Source: Cristatella mucedo (taxonomy: Eukaryota; Bryozoa; Phylactolaemata; Cristatellidae). From it: a DNA stretch of 64,000 nucleotides. Location of the stretch: assembly GCA_009760855.2 (NCBI GenBank), contig WPIO01000033.1, positions 3,637,001 through 3,701,000 of the forward strand. The letters are read 5' to 3'. Position numbers and translations under genes: made by a program. Positions 1 to 10,296 of this stretch are shown one piece after another; position 1 is the stretch's first letter; each line of letters opens with the position of its first letter. The notes beneath the pieces were generated by a model that saw nothing but the letters and a program-made list of their open reading frames with translations, searched no databases and was not told the DNA's origin.

Positions 1-22
1 GCAGTATCTCTCAGAGGTCAAG
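1..22 (+). CDS. RTK exon a (end of exon, QYLSEVK)
   Basis: The last 22 bases of a coding exon encode QYLSEVK, the alphaE-helix end just before the catalytic loop, followed by donor GTGAGT at 23. It ends in phase 0 and joins directly to the next exon beginning LVHRDL. Confidence 0.8.
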
Positions 23-2289
23 GTGAGTGTGTCCACCTGCAGGCTGTTTTTTAGCCGGCAGCCGTTGCTTTGCAAAAAACTTCCGATGGCAATTGTCTCT
101 ACTGTATCTTACAGCTGGTGCATCGTGACCTTGCTGCCAGGAACATACTGATTGCCACGGGAAAAGTGGTAAAAATATCGGACTTTGGGCTGACTCGGGA
201 TGTCTATGAGGCAGATGCCTACGAAAAGAAAAGTCATGGCCGAATACCTGTTAAGTGGATGGCACCCGAGTCTCTCTACCACCAGGTCTACACAAGCAAA
301 AGTGATGTGTAAGTGGAGACAAGGCCCCGGACCTCCTGAATCAGTTATTTATCCACTTGTTTATCTAGGCATCCTGCAAATATGTTAACTATGGTCTCAT
401 GAAACTGTTCTTAGAAAACTGATATTGTGGCTGCTTGTATAAAGACTTCACACGACTTCCGGTTAGCAAAGCATCACTGCAAGATTAGTTTTATGTCGTT
501 GCATGCCATTAGCGATAATAATAGTAAAAATCCATATAGCATCCCTGAAGAACGAAATCTCTTTCTAGGCACTTTTCATATGCTGAGAAAGAGTAGGGTC
601 GACTGGTTAGTCTTAACGTGCACTGTGTCAGAACACCTCACACATAATGGACAACCCGATAGCAACTCACAATAGCGAGCTTTATAACCACCTCCATACC
701 GTGATAGCAGTGTTTGGGAGTGGTTCAATTTGCCTTTGCATCCTTAAATCTCTGGGCTGGGTCACACTGTGTGCTGAGAAAACTTTGCTACTGGTTTGCA
801 GCATGCAAAGCAGTGCAGGATCGTCAGAGCTCCTAGCAGTGATTGCTAGGTCATTAATGGCAGTTGCCGTGTCACTCATTAGATTAGCCAGGAGTCAATC
901 CTGTCGTGATTAATTCTGCAAGCAGCACCATTGACCAACGACACTTGGTACAGCAGCAGGTTTTTAAGTTTATTGGCACACCGATAAATGAGTATGAAGC
1001 TAGCCATCAGCCAGATTTATAATACGTGTTGTAATACGCTGAAAGAATAACGTACTGCTGGAGAAATACGTCTCTGGTCTCACCGTTGGCTGTTTGACGA
1101 CTTGCACTTTGGCATTGCAGCAAGCTCGAAGGTGCATCTGTGGCAGACTCTCTTCCCTTGGCCTCCTGCAGTTCTGCTGTGCATGCTGGGGTAGCCTAGG
1201 ATGGAGGCAGTGGTGCAGTGATCAGCTGATGGCGACCACCAGCCACAAGACCTGCCTACCAGTCATTTCCGGCTACTGCTGTCTTGTTGCTCGGATACAA
1301 TGATCAGTTAGCAACGATGATTTCGTTTTGGCCTGCTTGGTGGATCTTCTCTACCTTCTCTACTGTAAAGCTGTATATGTATGTACGTAGTGTGTCGTCA
1401 CGCTTATTGGCCACTAAGGTGCTACCGACAGTCAGGTGTGCCTTCCCTCAAAAAGAGATAGCAGTTTGTGGCTGCTACCTGTGGTCTTTGTAAGAGTGCA
1501 TTTTAATATGAGAATCGAAGGTAGACAGTAATCAGAAGTAGCAACAGTAACACACCTTACTACCCTCGTGTAATCAGTGGATTCGTTGAAAAACGATTCC
1601 CAGCCAGCAATTCGCATCAATCGCCCTTCGATAGCTGCCTGGTCGCCATTAGTGCCTGTTCGCGATGGTCAGCATCTTTTTGTGCAGCTGGTATTTCATT
1701 GCGTATTCATTCTATTGTTGACTCCGGCTTGTCTTTGTAGTTGGTCTTTTGGAGTTGTTCTATGGGAAATAGCAACCCTAGGTAAGCATGAGAGGCATCG
1801 CATGCATACGGCACCCATCGTCTAGAGATCGTTGGACGAATAGAGTGTGGTAGCTGCAGTAGCTTAGCATGTGCTTCAACCTATCGAGCGAAGCGGAGCA
1901 TAATCCCGATGACTGTTTTCGTAGGGGCCACTCCATATCCAGGCATACCACCAGAACGGATGTATCGCCTACTACAAGCAGGATACCGAATGGATAAGCC
2001 TGAAACGTGTTCCTCTCGACTGTATGTACCTATTGGTGCTTAGTTGGCAAGCCACTATCCCTGAATGCTTTCCGCCTGCCTCTGCTAAAATGCAATGACT
2101 CAGTGAATGCTACTGTTGTCGTTCACCGTCTTGAAGCTTTGGTTGTACTTTCTGCTTTTCAGGTACACGCTCATGCGCTTGTGCTGGGAAGCCGATCCTG
2201 CTAGCAGGCCTAGCTTCCTTGCCCTCAGGCAGCAGCTGGAAAGCATGATGGAAGAAAGAGTCGTAAGCATTCGCGCTACGTTGTACTAG
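1..2289 (+). CDS. Receptor tyrosine kinase, RET-like (3' part of kinase domain; 5' end outside window)
   Basis: Five exons with GT-AG junctions and matching phase encode the C-lobe of a protein tyrosine kinase. In order they show QYLSEVK, the catalytic loop HRDLAARN, the DFG motif ([10 protein letters not shown]), an activation loop with two tyrosines (DVYEADAY), [38 protein letters not shown] and the final [13 protein letters not shown] helix. In the family HRDLAARN supplies the catalytic Asp and DFG binds Mg-ATP, so the enzyme should be an active membrane receptor kinase that phosphorylates tyrosine. The DVYE stretch after DFG, the PGIPPER loop and the RMDKPETCS segment look more like RET than FGFR (FGFR has DINN after DFG), but that is a by-eye ranking. 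The extracellular, transmembrane and N-lobe exons lie left of the window. The 3' end is ambiguous: the reading frame stops at 2287-2289, but a good donor (GTAAGC) sits at 2263, so a longer C-terminal tail is possible. Confidence 0.85.
115..308 (+). CDS. RTK exon b (catalytic loop, DFG, activation loop)
   Basis: The acceptor is TTACAG at 109-114 and the donor GTAAGT at 309. The exon holds [11 protein letters not shown], both activation-loop tyrosines and the APE motif, ending SDV with the valine codon split 2/1 across the intron. The following intron (309-1740) is about 1.4 kb and shows no recognisable repeat. Confidence 0.9.
1741..1781 (+). CDS. RTK exon c ([14 protein letters not shown])
   Basis: A 41-base exon with acceptor TTTGTAG and donor GTAAGC. 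It starts by completing the split valine codon and ends in phase 1. It encodes the alphaF helix whose invariant Asp and Trp anchor the C-lobe. Confidence 0.88.
1925..2021 (+). CDS. RTK exon d ([13 protein letters not shown]...CSSRL)
   Basis: The acceptor is TTCGTAG and the donor GTATGT. Phase 1 in and phase 2 out agree with both neighbours. The PYPGIPPER loop followed by [11 protein letters not shown] is typical of the RET/FGFR-type kinases. Confidence 0.88.
2163..2289 (+). CDS. RTK exon e ([16 protein letters not shown]; possible terminal exon)
   Basis: The acceptor is CTTTTCAG. The exon encodes the alphaH-alphaI end of the kinase domain and the conserved Arg of the SRPSF motif, then [11 protein letters not shown]. 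It either reads on eight more codons (VSIRATLY) to a TAG at 2287-2289 or is spliced at 2263. No convincing downstream exon was found before 4 kb, but a short tail exon could be missed. Confidence 0.75.
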
Positions 2290-2724
2290 CGCTACGAGCT
2301 ACCGACTGCATTGTTGCTCATTAGCAGGCAGGCTTACTTACAGAGTACTTTTTCAGGGTGTCCATTCAAACGGGTTTACATTGGTATAACTGAGAGTTCG
2401 GCATGGGTTTTATTCCATTAAATCATGCAGCCAGTAACATTCATACGTCCGCACTCAGGAACAAGCATGTGCACACGACCACTCACGTGCTTAAGTCTAT
2501 TTCTCAGAGAAGACTCGCGTGGCTTCATGCTCAGTTCAATCAGGTTTAGTGTTAGAGGCAAGCTCCTAAAATCTCTTGACACTATGAAATACAGTATATG
2601 GGAATCAAGCTTGACAATCTGAACGGACTGCCTCTGTAAAAGACAACGAAACGTATGATTGGGCAGAGCCATTGACCGTATGAGAAGGTCATGTTTGTCG
2701 CAAGTTCAAAACCTTTATAAATGT

Positions 2725-2855
2725 TTATTGAACATGCTACTAATAACCATTTCATCGTGCTTCCTTCACAGCATATGTAAACCGCCTAGAAAGAGATTGA
2801 ATTCTCTGAGGGTGCTTTATCAAGTGTGTTATTATAATAATTATTATTATTATTA
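2725..2855 (+). repeat. LINE-A 3' end, plus orientation
   Basis: This is the 3' UTR and tail of the LINE-A family. It has the conserved module with CCTAGAAAGAGATTGA, TTCTCTGAGGG and GCTTTATCAAGTG, then (ATT)n. No ORF part remains. It lies about 440 bp downstream of the kinase frame. Confidence 0.85.
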
Positions 2856-3560
2856 AATGTGCCAGTTTGAACAGCAGACAACCATGACATGTTTATGCTA
2901 ATTTTGTGAAAAGGCTTGGTGACCCCTGTGGAATACCTTTTCCTGGTAATCACTATGATTTTATATTTTGGGGTGAGTGAAGGAGTCAATGAATGGGTTA
3001 TGATGTACGATATTTGCTCCCCAGCAATTGTACCGGTCTGTTTAGCAGTTTTGAGCACAGTTGGAGGTACATGTTGAGCAAGAATCAAAGCTGAGAATAT
3101 ATGTTGCGACCCTATGAGGTTTTTCTCGCGTATATCTCAATTTTTTAGTCAATCTCTAAACAGACTCGATTCTGTAAGTAGCAAATGACTACCAGACGCT
3201 AAACCGATAGACGTAGGTACACTAGGGTACCCCATTCTACCGGGCGTCTGGCAGAGAAAGGAGGCAGGTGCTTGCACTAACTACCCTAGAGAAGTGGCAG
3301 AAACCCGTCATTTTTACCAGTTCCTCGGCAGTGAGTATCTGAAGAGAAGAGGATGAAAGAAGGAAACAACTACATTACAAGGTCGGAGTTGATATTCGTG
3401 AGACGCACGGGTGCTACATGAGAATCGAATGCAATTCTCTTTTCTCTATTCTCTTTTTGTGCTTTATGGCCTCGGAAAGGAAGGAGGCGGATAGTCATAA
3501 ACAGCTTCTGGGCGTGCAGCCGGCGTAATTGGGTGAACAGCTCCTCGTGCCGACTGCTTG
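2856..3560. other. Non-coding stretch without recognisable features
   Basis: There are only short, mutually overlapping open frames on both strands, none with a recognisable domain. No repeat matching the families seen elsewhere in the window was found. Confidence 0.5.
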
Positions 3561-4150
3561 CCTTAAAGGTCATCTGGCAGCTGCAACAGCCCGCTAGTGG
3601 GAGCGGGAGCTGGGCGGACACAAGGGGTTGAGGGTTGGTTGGCAGAGCAGCCGGATGCTACAGCAGCTTGTTTATCCGAGCACCCCGTGCTTGGCCTATA
3701 GCTCGTAGCTGCTCTAGCTGCTCCAGCTGCTGCGTCAGTCAGGTCATTCGGTGTTGCAGCCAAGCTCCACGGGTTCATGCACACACCCACACTCATAAGA
3801 GCAAGCGGCTCGGCCACGAGTCTCTCGCGAAGGCTGCATGCTTTCCTGGTTTCGATTGGCAGCTGCTTCCGGCGGTTTAAGCTTATCTCTTGGTCCGGTC
3901 GTCTCCGGCCTTTTTATTGCTGCTTGTCTCCTTCTGGTGTCACGCTTTGCCGGTGGGGGGACTGCTGCAACTCAATCAGGCTGCCTGCTGGTCACGACCT
4001 TCTCTCGTGTGCCCCCCCCCACCCTCGAACCCCCCCAACCGGCTGTCGGCCGAAGTGAAGCCAGATCCAGCGTGACGACACCTTTGCCCGCCGGTTCTCT
4101 TGTAGGACTATCTGCACCTGACTGCGGCTGCTGCCGTCAGGGTGTGCAGC

Positions 4151-4238
4151 ATGTCGTCAGAAGACGACAGCTGTGGCGGAGGTGTAGACTCGCAGCCCGA
4201 CTCGCCCTCACAGGCGCTGATTCCACCTCCATTCTCAG
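4151..4238 (+). CDS. Candidate gene exon 1 (MSSEDDSCGGG...)
   Basis: This is the initiator exon in the GC-rich stretch. It has 29 codons plus one base before the donor at 4239. Kozak context is good (A at -3). Confidence 0.5.
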
Positions 4239-4641
4239 GTGACTGAAACGTACGTGAATATGCAATGAATGATGACCTCAGCGGCTCGTGCAATCACGGC
4301 TCATCTGCTCACCACTTCTTTTCGCAACAATGGATGAGACGAGAGTTGCAGCTGCCAAGCTATTTTTGCTACCAGCCCCTTTCCCCATAGAGAGCGAGCA
4401 GAGCACATAAAACTGCTCGGGCAGACCTGCGCACCTGCGCACCTGCGCACCTGCGCGCTGCACCTAGACAAGCAGTGAGGAATGCCCACTTGCATGGCTG
4501 CTGACAGGAACCGGTGCGGTGGTCGTTGCAGAGAAAATGGTGCCGGAGGACTATCTCATGCCTGGCCGGATGCCGGCGGTGGCCAAGTATCCTCCGCCGT
4601 TGTTCTTGAAATACATCGAACTGCAGCACCAGGACGAATGA
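4151..4641 (+). CDS. Candidate two-exon gene for a 65-residue protein of unknown function
   Basis: Exon 1 (4151-4238) begins with an ATG with A at -3 and an in-frame stop upstream. It encodes an acidic, Ser/Gly/Pro-rich N-terminus (MSSEDDSCGGGVDSQPDSP...IPPPFS) and ends at donor GTGACT in phase 1. Exon 2 (4532-4641) follows a TTGCAG acceptor, enters in the required phase and encodes EKMVPEDYLMPGRMPAVAK, then YPPPLFLKYIELQHQDE and a TGA. The phase match and the amino-acid composition argue for a real protein. I do not recognise the family. It has no membrane segment or signal peptide. It could instead be part of a larger gene whose other exons I cannot see. Confidence 0.5.
4425..4456. repeat. 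Four tandem copies of an 8-bp unit (ACCTGCGC)
   Basis: A perfect tandem repeat lies in the intron of the candidate gene. Copies 2-4 each contain a CACCTG E-box, the site type bound by Snail/ZEB-class zinc fingers. A regulatory role is inference. Confidence 0.6.
4532..4641 (+). CDS. Candidate gene exon 2 (EKMVPEDYLMPGR...HQDE, stop)
   Basis: This is the terminal exon, with 35 full codons after the split Glu codon and then TGA at 4639-4641. No GT donor occurs in frame near the end that would avoid the stop. Confidence 0.5.
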
Positions 4642-5350
4642 GCCCTGGAGTCAGCCACCGCTCTCTACGGTGCAGCTGTGATACTGCACGTTGCTACCGG
4701 CGCATCCACTGCCACCCTCACGACTCGCTGTTGCTGCTGCCACACAGCGTGCCGGTGGCAACACAGCCGCACAAGGAAAACCCGATGATACCCGTTCGGC
4801 CGGTGCCTCTGCATTGCTGCTGCTGGAGCTGGCGCAGTAAAGGACACCTCGGCGTCAGATGCTATTAGCCTGCCAGTGATCCCAACCAAGGGTCGAGGTC
4901 GTAGGGCAGTCGCAGAGCCGCTGTATTGCTCAAGCAGCTCGGTGTGACAGCAGCATCAGCTCACCGGCTGCCAATCCCACAATCTGCTAGTCGCGAGCAG
5001 ACAATTTGACAGCTAGCCTGGAGTTTGTCGGCTGGTTCTCACACTCGACTTCGAGAGAAGATTTGCTATCGTCAGTGCACACGTGCCAATTGAGCAGCAT
5101 TTGTCTGGCTCGCCAAAGAGCTTGGGCGTTTACTCGAAACCTGCTTGTATATGCTCTGATCTCTGTCCTGCCAAGCCAACGGTTCGCCGGTTGGTTGCTA
5201 ATCTTGGCTGGCTCCCGATGGATCACATATTCTTCTAGGTGAGCGAATAGCGATTGGGTCTCCCTAGGTCCTGCCAGTCGACCTGCATCAACAAAGTCGG
5301 TGAAGCGGCAAGGAATCATGAGCACCGATTTGAGAGCATGCTTCAGGAGA

Positions 5351-7179
5351 AACTTTCAGGGTCGTGTCTATTCATACCGTCATTGAATTAGAATTGAAAC
5401 GTCAGATCTCATCGGATGCCGACCAAATCGCAGACGTTGTCTTCGTAACGACTGCGGAACTACTGCTTGGTTCATCCTTTGTCACTTTTGCCGTGAGTCT
5501 ACATCGCTATGAGCCACTGGAGAGCTGACAAGCTCACACACCCAGAGCTTGGTGTACCAGGATAATTTGAATGCTCAATCGTGCTGCTGCTGAAACATTG
5601 TCATGATATATAGATGAATAAATATTTATGCATATTATATTTCACTCTCTGACTTACCTTGTCGGCTCCTCTTGTCAGACAGACTTTTGCCCGTGCTGCT
5701 TTAATCAGCCTTTCCACATTCAAACTTTGTGCAATTGCTTGTTACCAAGCAGCTACAACTAATGACTGCGACCGAAGAAGCTGGACGGACCTGATTCAGG
5801 TTTCAAAACTTGCCTGCTTCAGTGTGAGCACCCACTTGGCAGGGCAGGGCACTGTACTGCAGGCGTGTCCTGTATGCAAAAATCAATAGCGTGTCGTGTT
5901 AGCTGCCTGGGCCAATGCAGAAGCGATTACCAAGGCGCCTCAGTTTGGTATGGCGCCATCTCGGCATTAAAGTAACTGATATTTACGAAGCTTGCTATCA
6001 ACGGCAGACATATGCCACTGCCGGAGCGGATGCTCACTTAAGCATGCGAGCGATAGGATGCCCGGATTGGCAGGGGCATGACGCACGCTGGCCCTGCTGT
6101 TGACTGCTCCTTTCGCCACTGCCCAGTGTGTCTGCCACTCCACACAGCCGACGCCAGCACCACTAACTCAATTGGCAGAGCCAGTGCATGCACTACCCTG
6201 CAATCGTCTGCTCATGTACCACACTGTTTCGCTAGACGAGCGGATGTTCTTCGTCTCTGCTGTATTCCCCATAGAGAGCGAGCCTCAGAATGGCCATGCC
6301 AGGTGCCAGGCCAGCAGACCAGTGGCTTCTACTAGTGGCACTATGCCAACTGCTCTAGCATACGGTTGGTTGATGGGATTCTCAATAAGCATGGCTCCCC
6401 CAGTGCAGTGCTTAAGGATTCCTGATTCGTGCCTTCATCCCCCTCCGAGCTACTGGGCAATGCTGCTACTGCTGCAAGGAGCAATTTCGACAAACTCAGT
6501 CGGAACCACGGATGGTCCGGATTCGGCCTGACAGGATAATATTAGATGATCGCACGAGCTTAGTCAATGTAGGTCGCCGAACATGACTACTGCTGAGATA
6601 TGCATGCTACAACTTTCATCTTTGCATCAGCTGGATGAAGAGAAGGCATAACCTTTGGTATGTCTTCCCATCTTGGTGCAGGATTGGCATTTTGATGCAT
6701 GCATCACGTCAGAAAGGGCTTTTGCTTAAAGGGCTGTCTCTTTGACCTCAGGGAGATTCACATCCGGAACGACTGAGCCTTACGGTATTATTCCTTGGTG
6801 TTTCATTGCCATTCGCTGCCCTGGCAGGTTTTGGAAACAGTTAACGCTCTTCAACTGATTTTTCTTCTGTTTTGTAGTCCGTACCACATCACCACTCAGT
6901 CTTGAATTCGGTAATGAATTTACAGGTACCCTATGCACTGGCAGCTATTCTAACCCAACCACTGGGAGTGTCAAGCAGCACATCCAACTTCTACTTTGTC
7001 TCCACAGTGTTGGCCTTTCTTACAAGTTAGCCAATCATAGGTACTTTGCCTATCTATTGCTCTAAATAGTCGCAGCAAATTAATTTTTACTAAGTTGAAC
7101 AGTAAATGCCAGATTTCGCATTGCTACAATGCATCACGGCTGGCAGCAGTGCAGTCAGTAGGCTTTCAAAGAGCTGCTG
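5351..7179. other. No gene supported
   Basis: The longest open frame here (6100-6531, plus) lacks an ATG at its beginning and has no recognisable domain. It shares a short look-alike segment (FPIESE) with the stretch near 4330-4400, hinting at an old duplication, but this is too weak to call. Confidence 0.4.
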
Positions 7180-7526
7180 CAGGCAGATCTGGCTTTATAG
7201 GACTTTAAAAGGCTCACCAGATTACCGTTGGGCACTGATATCGATACTCTGAAGTCTGTCATTGAGATACGACTTAACAATTGTTGTACGGTACCTGTAA
7301 TTCCCTAGACAATGGTGGACACTCAAGAAGTGCTTGGTGGTCAATGCTATAAAAAACTGTCAAGATATGCAGTAGAACTAGTCAAGAGTCACATTGTCTG
7401 TGTCCGCGTTCCTGAGAAGGACAGCATACACTTTCAGCAGCGCTGACTCCACGGAGTGACTTGCTTTAAAACCTGATTGCAACTAGGCTTGAAGTTTGGA
7501 TCTAAGAGTTTAGTCGGTATGCCTCC

Positions 7527-7826
7527 CTTGTTTGGCCCAGAGGTTAAGGGGCTCACCTTTGACGAGCCTTTTGGCATATAATAATAATAATGCACTTGAT
7601 AAAGCGCCCTCAGAGAACTCAATCTCTTTCTAGGCACTTTACATTTGCTGCAAAAGGAAACGCGATTGAATGGTGAGTAATATCATGCTTGATAAACAAC
7701 ATGAATAACATGGTTAGGGGTGACATGCACAGGGTCAGCATGCAAATGTGGCTAGTGGCAGCATGCATATGTAAAGAGCCTGGTTAGAGATTGAGATCTG
7801 TTATGGTGGTAAACGAATAAATTATA
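7527..7826 (+). mobile_element. SINE-1 copy split by a LINE-A insertion
   Basis: The left part (7527-7578) carries the tRNA-like head TTTGGCCCAGAGGTTAAGG and the linker ending GGCATAT. The right part (from about 7766) resumes with GCATATG and a tail like LINE-A (GCCTGGTTAGAGATTGAG). The sequence between them is LINE-A in minus orientation. GCATAT is present on both sides of the inserted LINE and is a candidate target duplication. Confidence 0.65.
7579..7765 (-). mobile_element. LINE-A 3' fragment, minus orientation, nested in SINE-1
   Basis: It reads (AAT)n, then the reverse of the conserved 3' module, then reverse LINE-A 3' UTR. This is the youngest of the three layers at this site. Confidence 0.8.
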
Positions 7827-8510
7827 TGTTTATATATTTGTGCCACTACTTGTTCCAGTGTCTTCGATAGAAATGGAAACAGGGAGACTGGGCGGTTGTT
7901 CAAGTTCAGCTGGTCTACTGATGACTTCCTAATGAGTGGCCTGACAATAGCCTCCCTGAAAGATGCTGCAAAAAAAACCTGAGTTTAAGACAGAGGCTCT
8001 ATCTGGTTGGCCTGCCCTGGCTACAGAAGGGTCCTGTAGCTAAGCAGCCTGCTCTGGTCCACCGACATCAGTGCAAGAGGCAAGCCCTGCTGTAGATCTG
8101 ACGATGCTCGAGTGATGTGCAGCTATCGATGTATTTGTGGGTTACACGTCCGAGGAAAGACTTGTCACTAATTCTTGACGGGTGCCCACTCTCTAAGGGT
8201 GGTCACAGGTTTTCTCTGCTTACCGCAAAGCCTCACAAGCATCAAGCATCAGCAAGCATCATCAACCCTCACAAGCATGCCCTAGCTGTCACTCCCTTTG
8301 ATAGCATTCGTTTGCAGTACCCTGGTGGGCCTCAATGGGGCTTCTAGAGCACTCATGCTAACCCGTTATCATTGTTAATTCTTGTCTATAATTAATTCTG
8401 AGAGCAAAATAGTGAGCAGACCCTGCGAGTGCAAAATTGCCATAACTCTAGGAAAAGAGTGATACACACCTAACTGAGAGTGGAAACCCACTTCTGGAAT
8501 TCCCTTTACA

Positions 8511-8592
8511 GCAAATGTAAAGCGCCTAGAGAGAGATTGAGTTCTCTGAGGGCGCTTTATCAAGTGAATTATTATTATTATTATTATTATTA
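8511..8592 (+). repeat. LINE-A-type 3' module with (ATT)n tail, plus
   Basis: A short copy of the terminal module (GCAAATGTAAAGCGCCTAG onward) with an (ATT)8-like tail. It faces the minus-strand copy starting 26 bp downstream, forming a tail-to-tail inverted pair. Confidence 0.8.
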
Positions 8593-8617
8593 ATTCAGTG
8601 CACTATTAATGATAACA

Positions 8618-8732
8618 ATAATAATAATAATAATTCATTTGATATAGCACCCTAAGAGAACTCAATCTCTTACTAGGCACTTTACATTTGCTGCAAAGGA
8701 AGTACGATTGAATGGTTGGGTGAGCATTAATG
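8618..8732 (-). repeat. LINE-A-type 3' fragment, minus
   Basis: It reads (AAT)n followed by the reversed module and a short piece of reversed 3' UTR. It abuts a plus-strand LINE-A copy. Confidence 0.78.
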
Positions 8733-9433
8733 GAATTCCGTCTTGACTTCAGTAACTCACTGCTTGCTGGCCTACGGCATGTGCAATCAGGCACTTACAG
8801 CTGGTGCAAAACTCTCAGCTAGGCTTGTCTGTCGTGAGCATCGCAGTTGCCACATCACACCACTTCTCACAGACCTGCACTGGCTACCAGTCAAGCAACG
8901 GATTGACTTCAAGGTTTTGTCGCTCACTTTTAGGTCCCTTCATTCTTTGGCTCCAGCCTATCTATCAGATCTACTGCCCCACCAGGCTAAGCATCGTACC
9001 ACCCGCTTTTCGGAATCCAACAGTTTACCAATACCTCGTACAAACCTCAAATTTTTTGGAGACCGTGCATTTAGTTCGTATGCTCCCAAAGCCTGGAACT
9101 CACTCCCGACTTTCGTCACAACATCCCCTGACTTGACCACATTAAAAAAGAACTTAAAAGAAACCTATTTAGGACAGCATTTAATTAGCCCTTGTGATTC
9201 GTCCTTCATGAGCTTATGCGTGCTGACACTGTTTCGACACTGTTTCATGCTGCCACTAACCACACTTGCATGCTGACCCTTCGCATGTCACCCCTAACCA
9301 TGTTATTCACTTTGTTTATCAAGCATGATATTACTCACCCTTCAATCTCGTTTCCTTTTGCAGCAAATGCAAAGCACCTAGAAAGAGATTGAGTTCTCTG
9401 AGGGTGCTTTATCAGGTGCATTATTATTATTAT
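8733..9433 (+). mobile_element. LINE-A, 5'-truncated, ORF2 C-terminus and 3' end
   Basis: This copy encodes the C-terminal region of L2/CR1-type ORF2: NSLLAG, ARLVCREHRSCHITPLL, LHWLPVKQRIDFKVLSL, LAPAYLSDLLP and AFSSYAPKAWNSLPTF. The 3' UTR and the (ATT)n tail follow. Small frameshifts at its start mark it as non-functional. RT and endonuclease are missing, which is typical 5' truncation from target-primed reverse transcription. Confidence 0.88.
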
Positions 9434-10078
9434 GGTTAGTGATAGCAACCCAATGCATCACAATAATCTCAGGCATTCAGTAAATCTGGCGGCAGTGGCA
9501 GGCTCTTCTGTCCTGACTTTGTTGCAATATTTTCTGGAATTATCTGATAAAAGCCGTGCACTTTGTGTCTATGGAAGTCAATATTTTTTTAACTGTATTG
9601 CTTACTTATCCCCTTCCATTACTCCATTTGGTCCGATCAAGCTGCCTTGTACTTCACCTTGCGCTGATCAGCTAAACTTTCCCTTTCAGTGAAAAGTCAA
9701 AGCAGCCGAGTAGGTGCACTTAGATTGCGCTTATTTCAGGTTAACAAGTTGAAGATTACTGTGAAAAAGTATTCATGATTCAATTTGCAGCCAGATTTGT
9801 GTCGGTTATATTGCCACACTGATAATTATATAAGTGGGCACAAAAAAACAAGAATGCTTTGTGAGCTCTCAAGAGTCAATCCTTGGTCTTCCGAGTAAGT
9901 AACTTCAAAGAAACTGATGCTTTCAATGACACTAGCACCTTTATTACAAAGCAGCTACCAGTAGCCTCACCAGGCTTATTCTCACCCAGCCATAGATATA
10001 TGGTTTGGCCAAGGAGTCGGTTCGAAAAAGCCATAATGACTCTCTTTGTGCGTGTATTGCTGACTTTCATATATGGAT
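9434..10078. other. No gene or recognisable repeat
   Basis: A unique-looking AT-rich stretch between two LINE-A copies. The opposed 60-65-codon frames at 9876-10080 are mirror shadows without domains. Confidence 0.4.
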
Positions 10079-10296
10079 AGCTAACTTTTGCAAATTGAAT
10101 GATAATAAAACCAACTTACATATTAAGGGAAAACCTACTGTGATTCAATAAATTAGAAGCATTCCTCAAAATTGGCTCTGCCAGCATATCTCCCATGGCA
10201 TCTGCACGAAATCTAGTTGCTCTGTTCTTAAATGACCTTTCACTAGACAACCACATAAAATCCACAGTCAAGTCTGCCTGCTTTCAGCTAGCTAAT

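Larger units (their letters stand above)
3560..5350. promoter_or_regulatory. GC- and CpG-rich stretch, probable promoter region
   Basis: Base composition shifts clearly to GC-rich, with poly-C runs near 4010-4035, many CpG dinucleotides and long open frames in all six phases. The open frames are expected from the low stop-codon density. This is the only such stretch in the window. It surrounds the candidate first exon at 4151, so a CpG-rich promoter is the simplest reading. Other long frames here, including a 112-codon frame on the minus strand at 4987-5325, have no recognisable domain and are not called. Confidence 0.45.
7180..8110 (-). mobile_element. LINE reverse-transcriptase fragment (minus), interrupted by nested insertions
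   Basis: On the minus strand, 7840-7990 encodes the RT block FREAIVRPLIRKSSVDQ followed by LNNRPVSLFPFLSKTLEQVV. Positions 7200-7505 continue with QSGFKASHSVESALLKVY and a decayed DxSAAFDTIDH-like region. These are the conserved RT domains 0-2 of L2/CR1-type LINEs. The two halves are separated by a SINE-1 copy (about 7527-7826) that itself contains a LINE-A fragment. Stops and frameshifts make it a pseudogene. Confidence 0.75.

Noticed and set aside
3838-4242. 134-codon plus frame in the GC-rich stretch
   Set aside because: It is one of several overlapping open frames expected in GC-rich sequence. The phase-matched exon pair in another frame explains the region better.
4987-5325. 112-codon minus frame
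   Set aside because: No recognisable domain, and it is mirrored by a 78-codon plus frame over the same bases.
6100-6531. 143-codon plus frame
   Set aside because: It begins without an ATG, has no domain and shows no splice context. The FPIESE similarity to the 4.3-kb stretch is too short.
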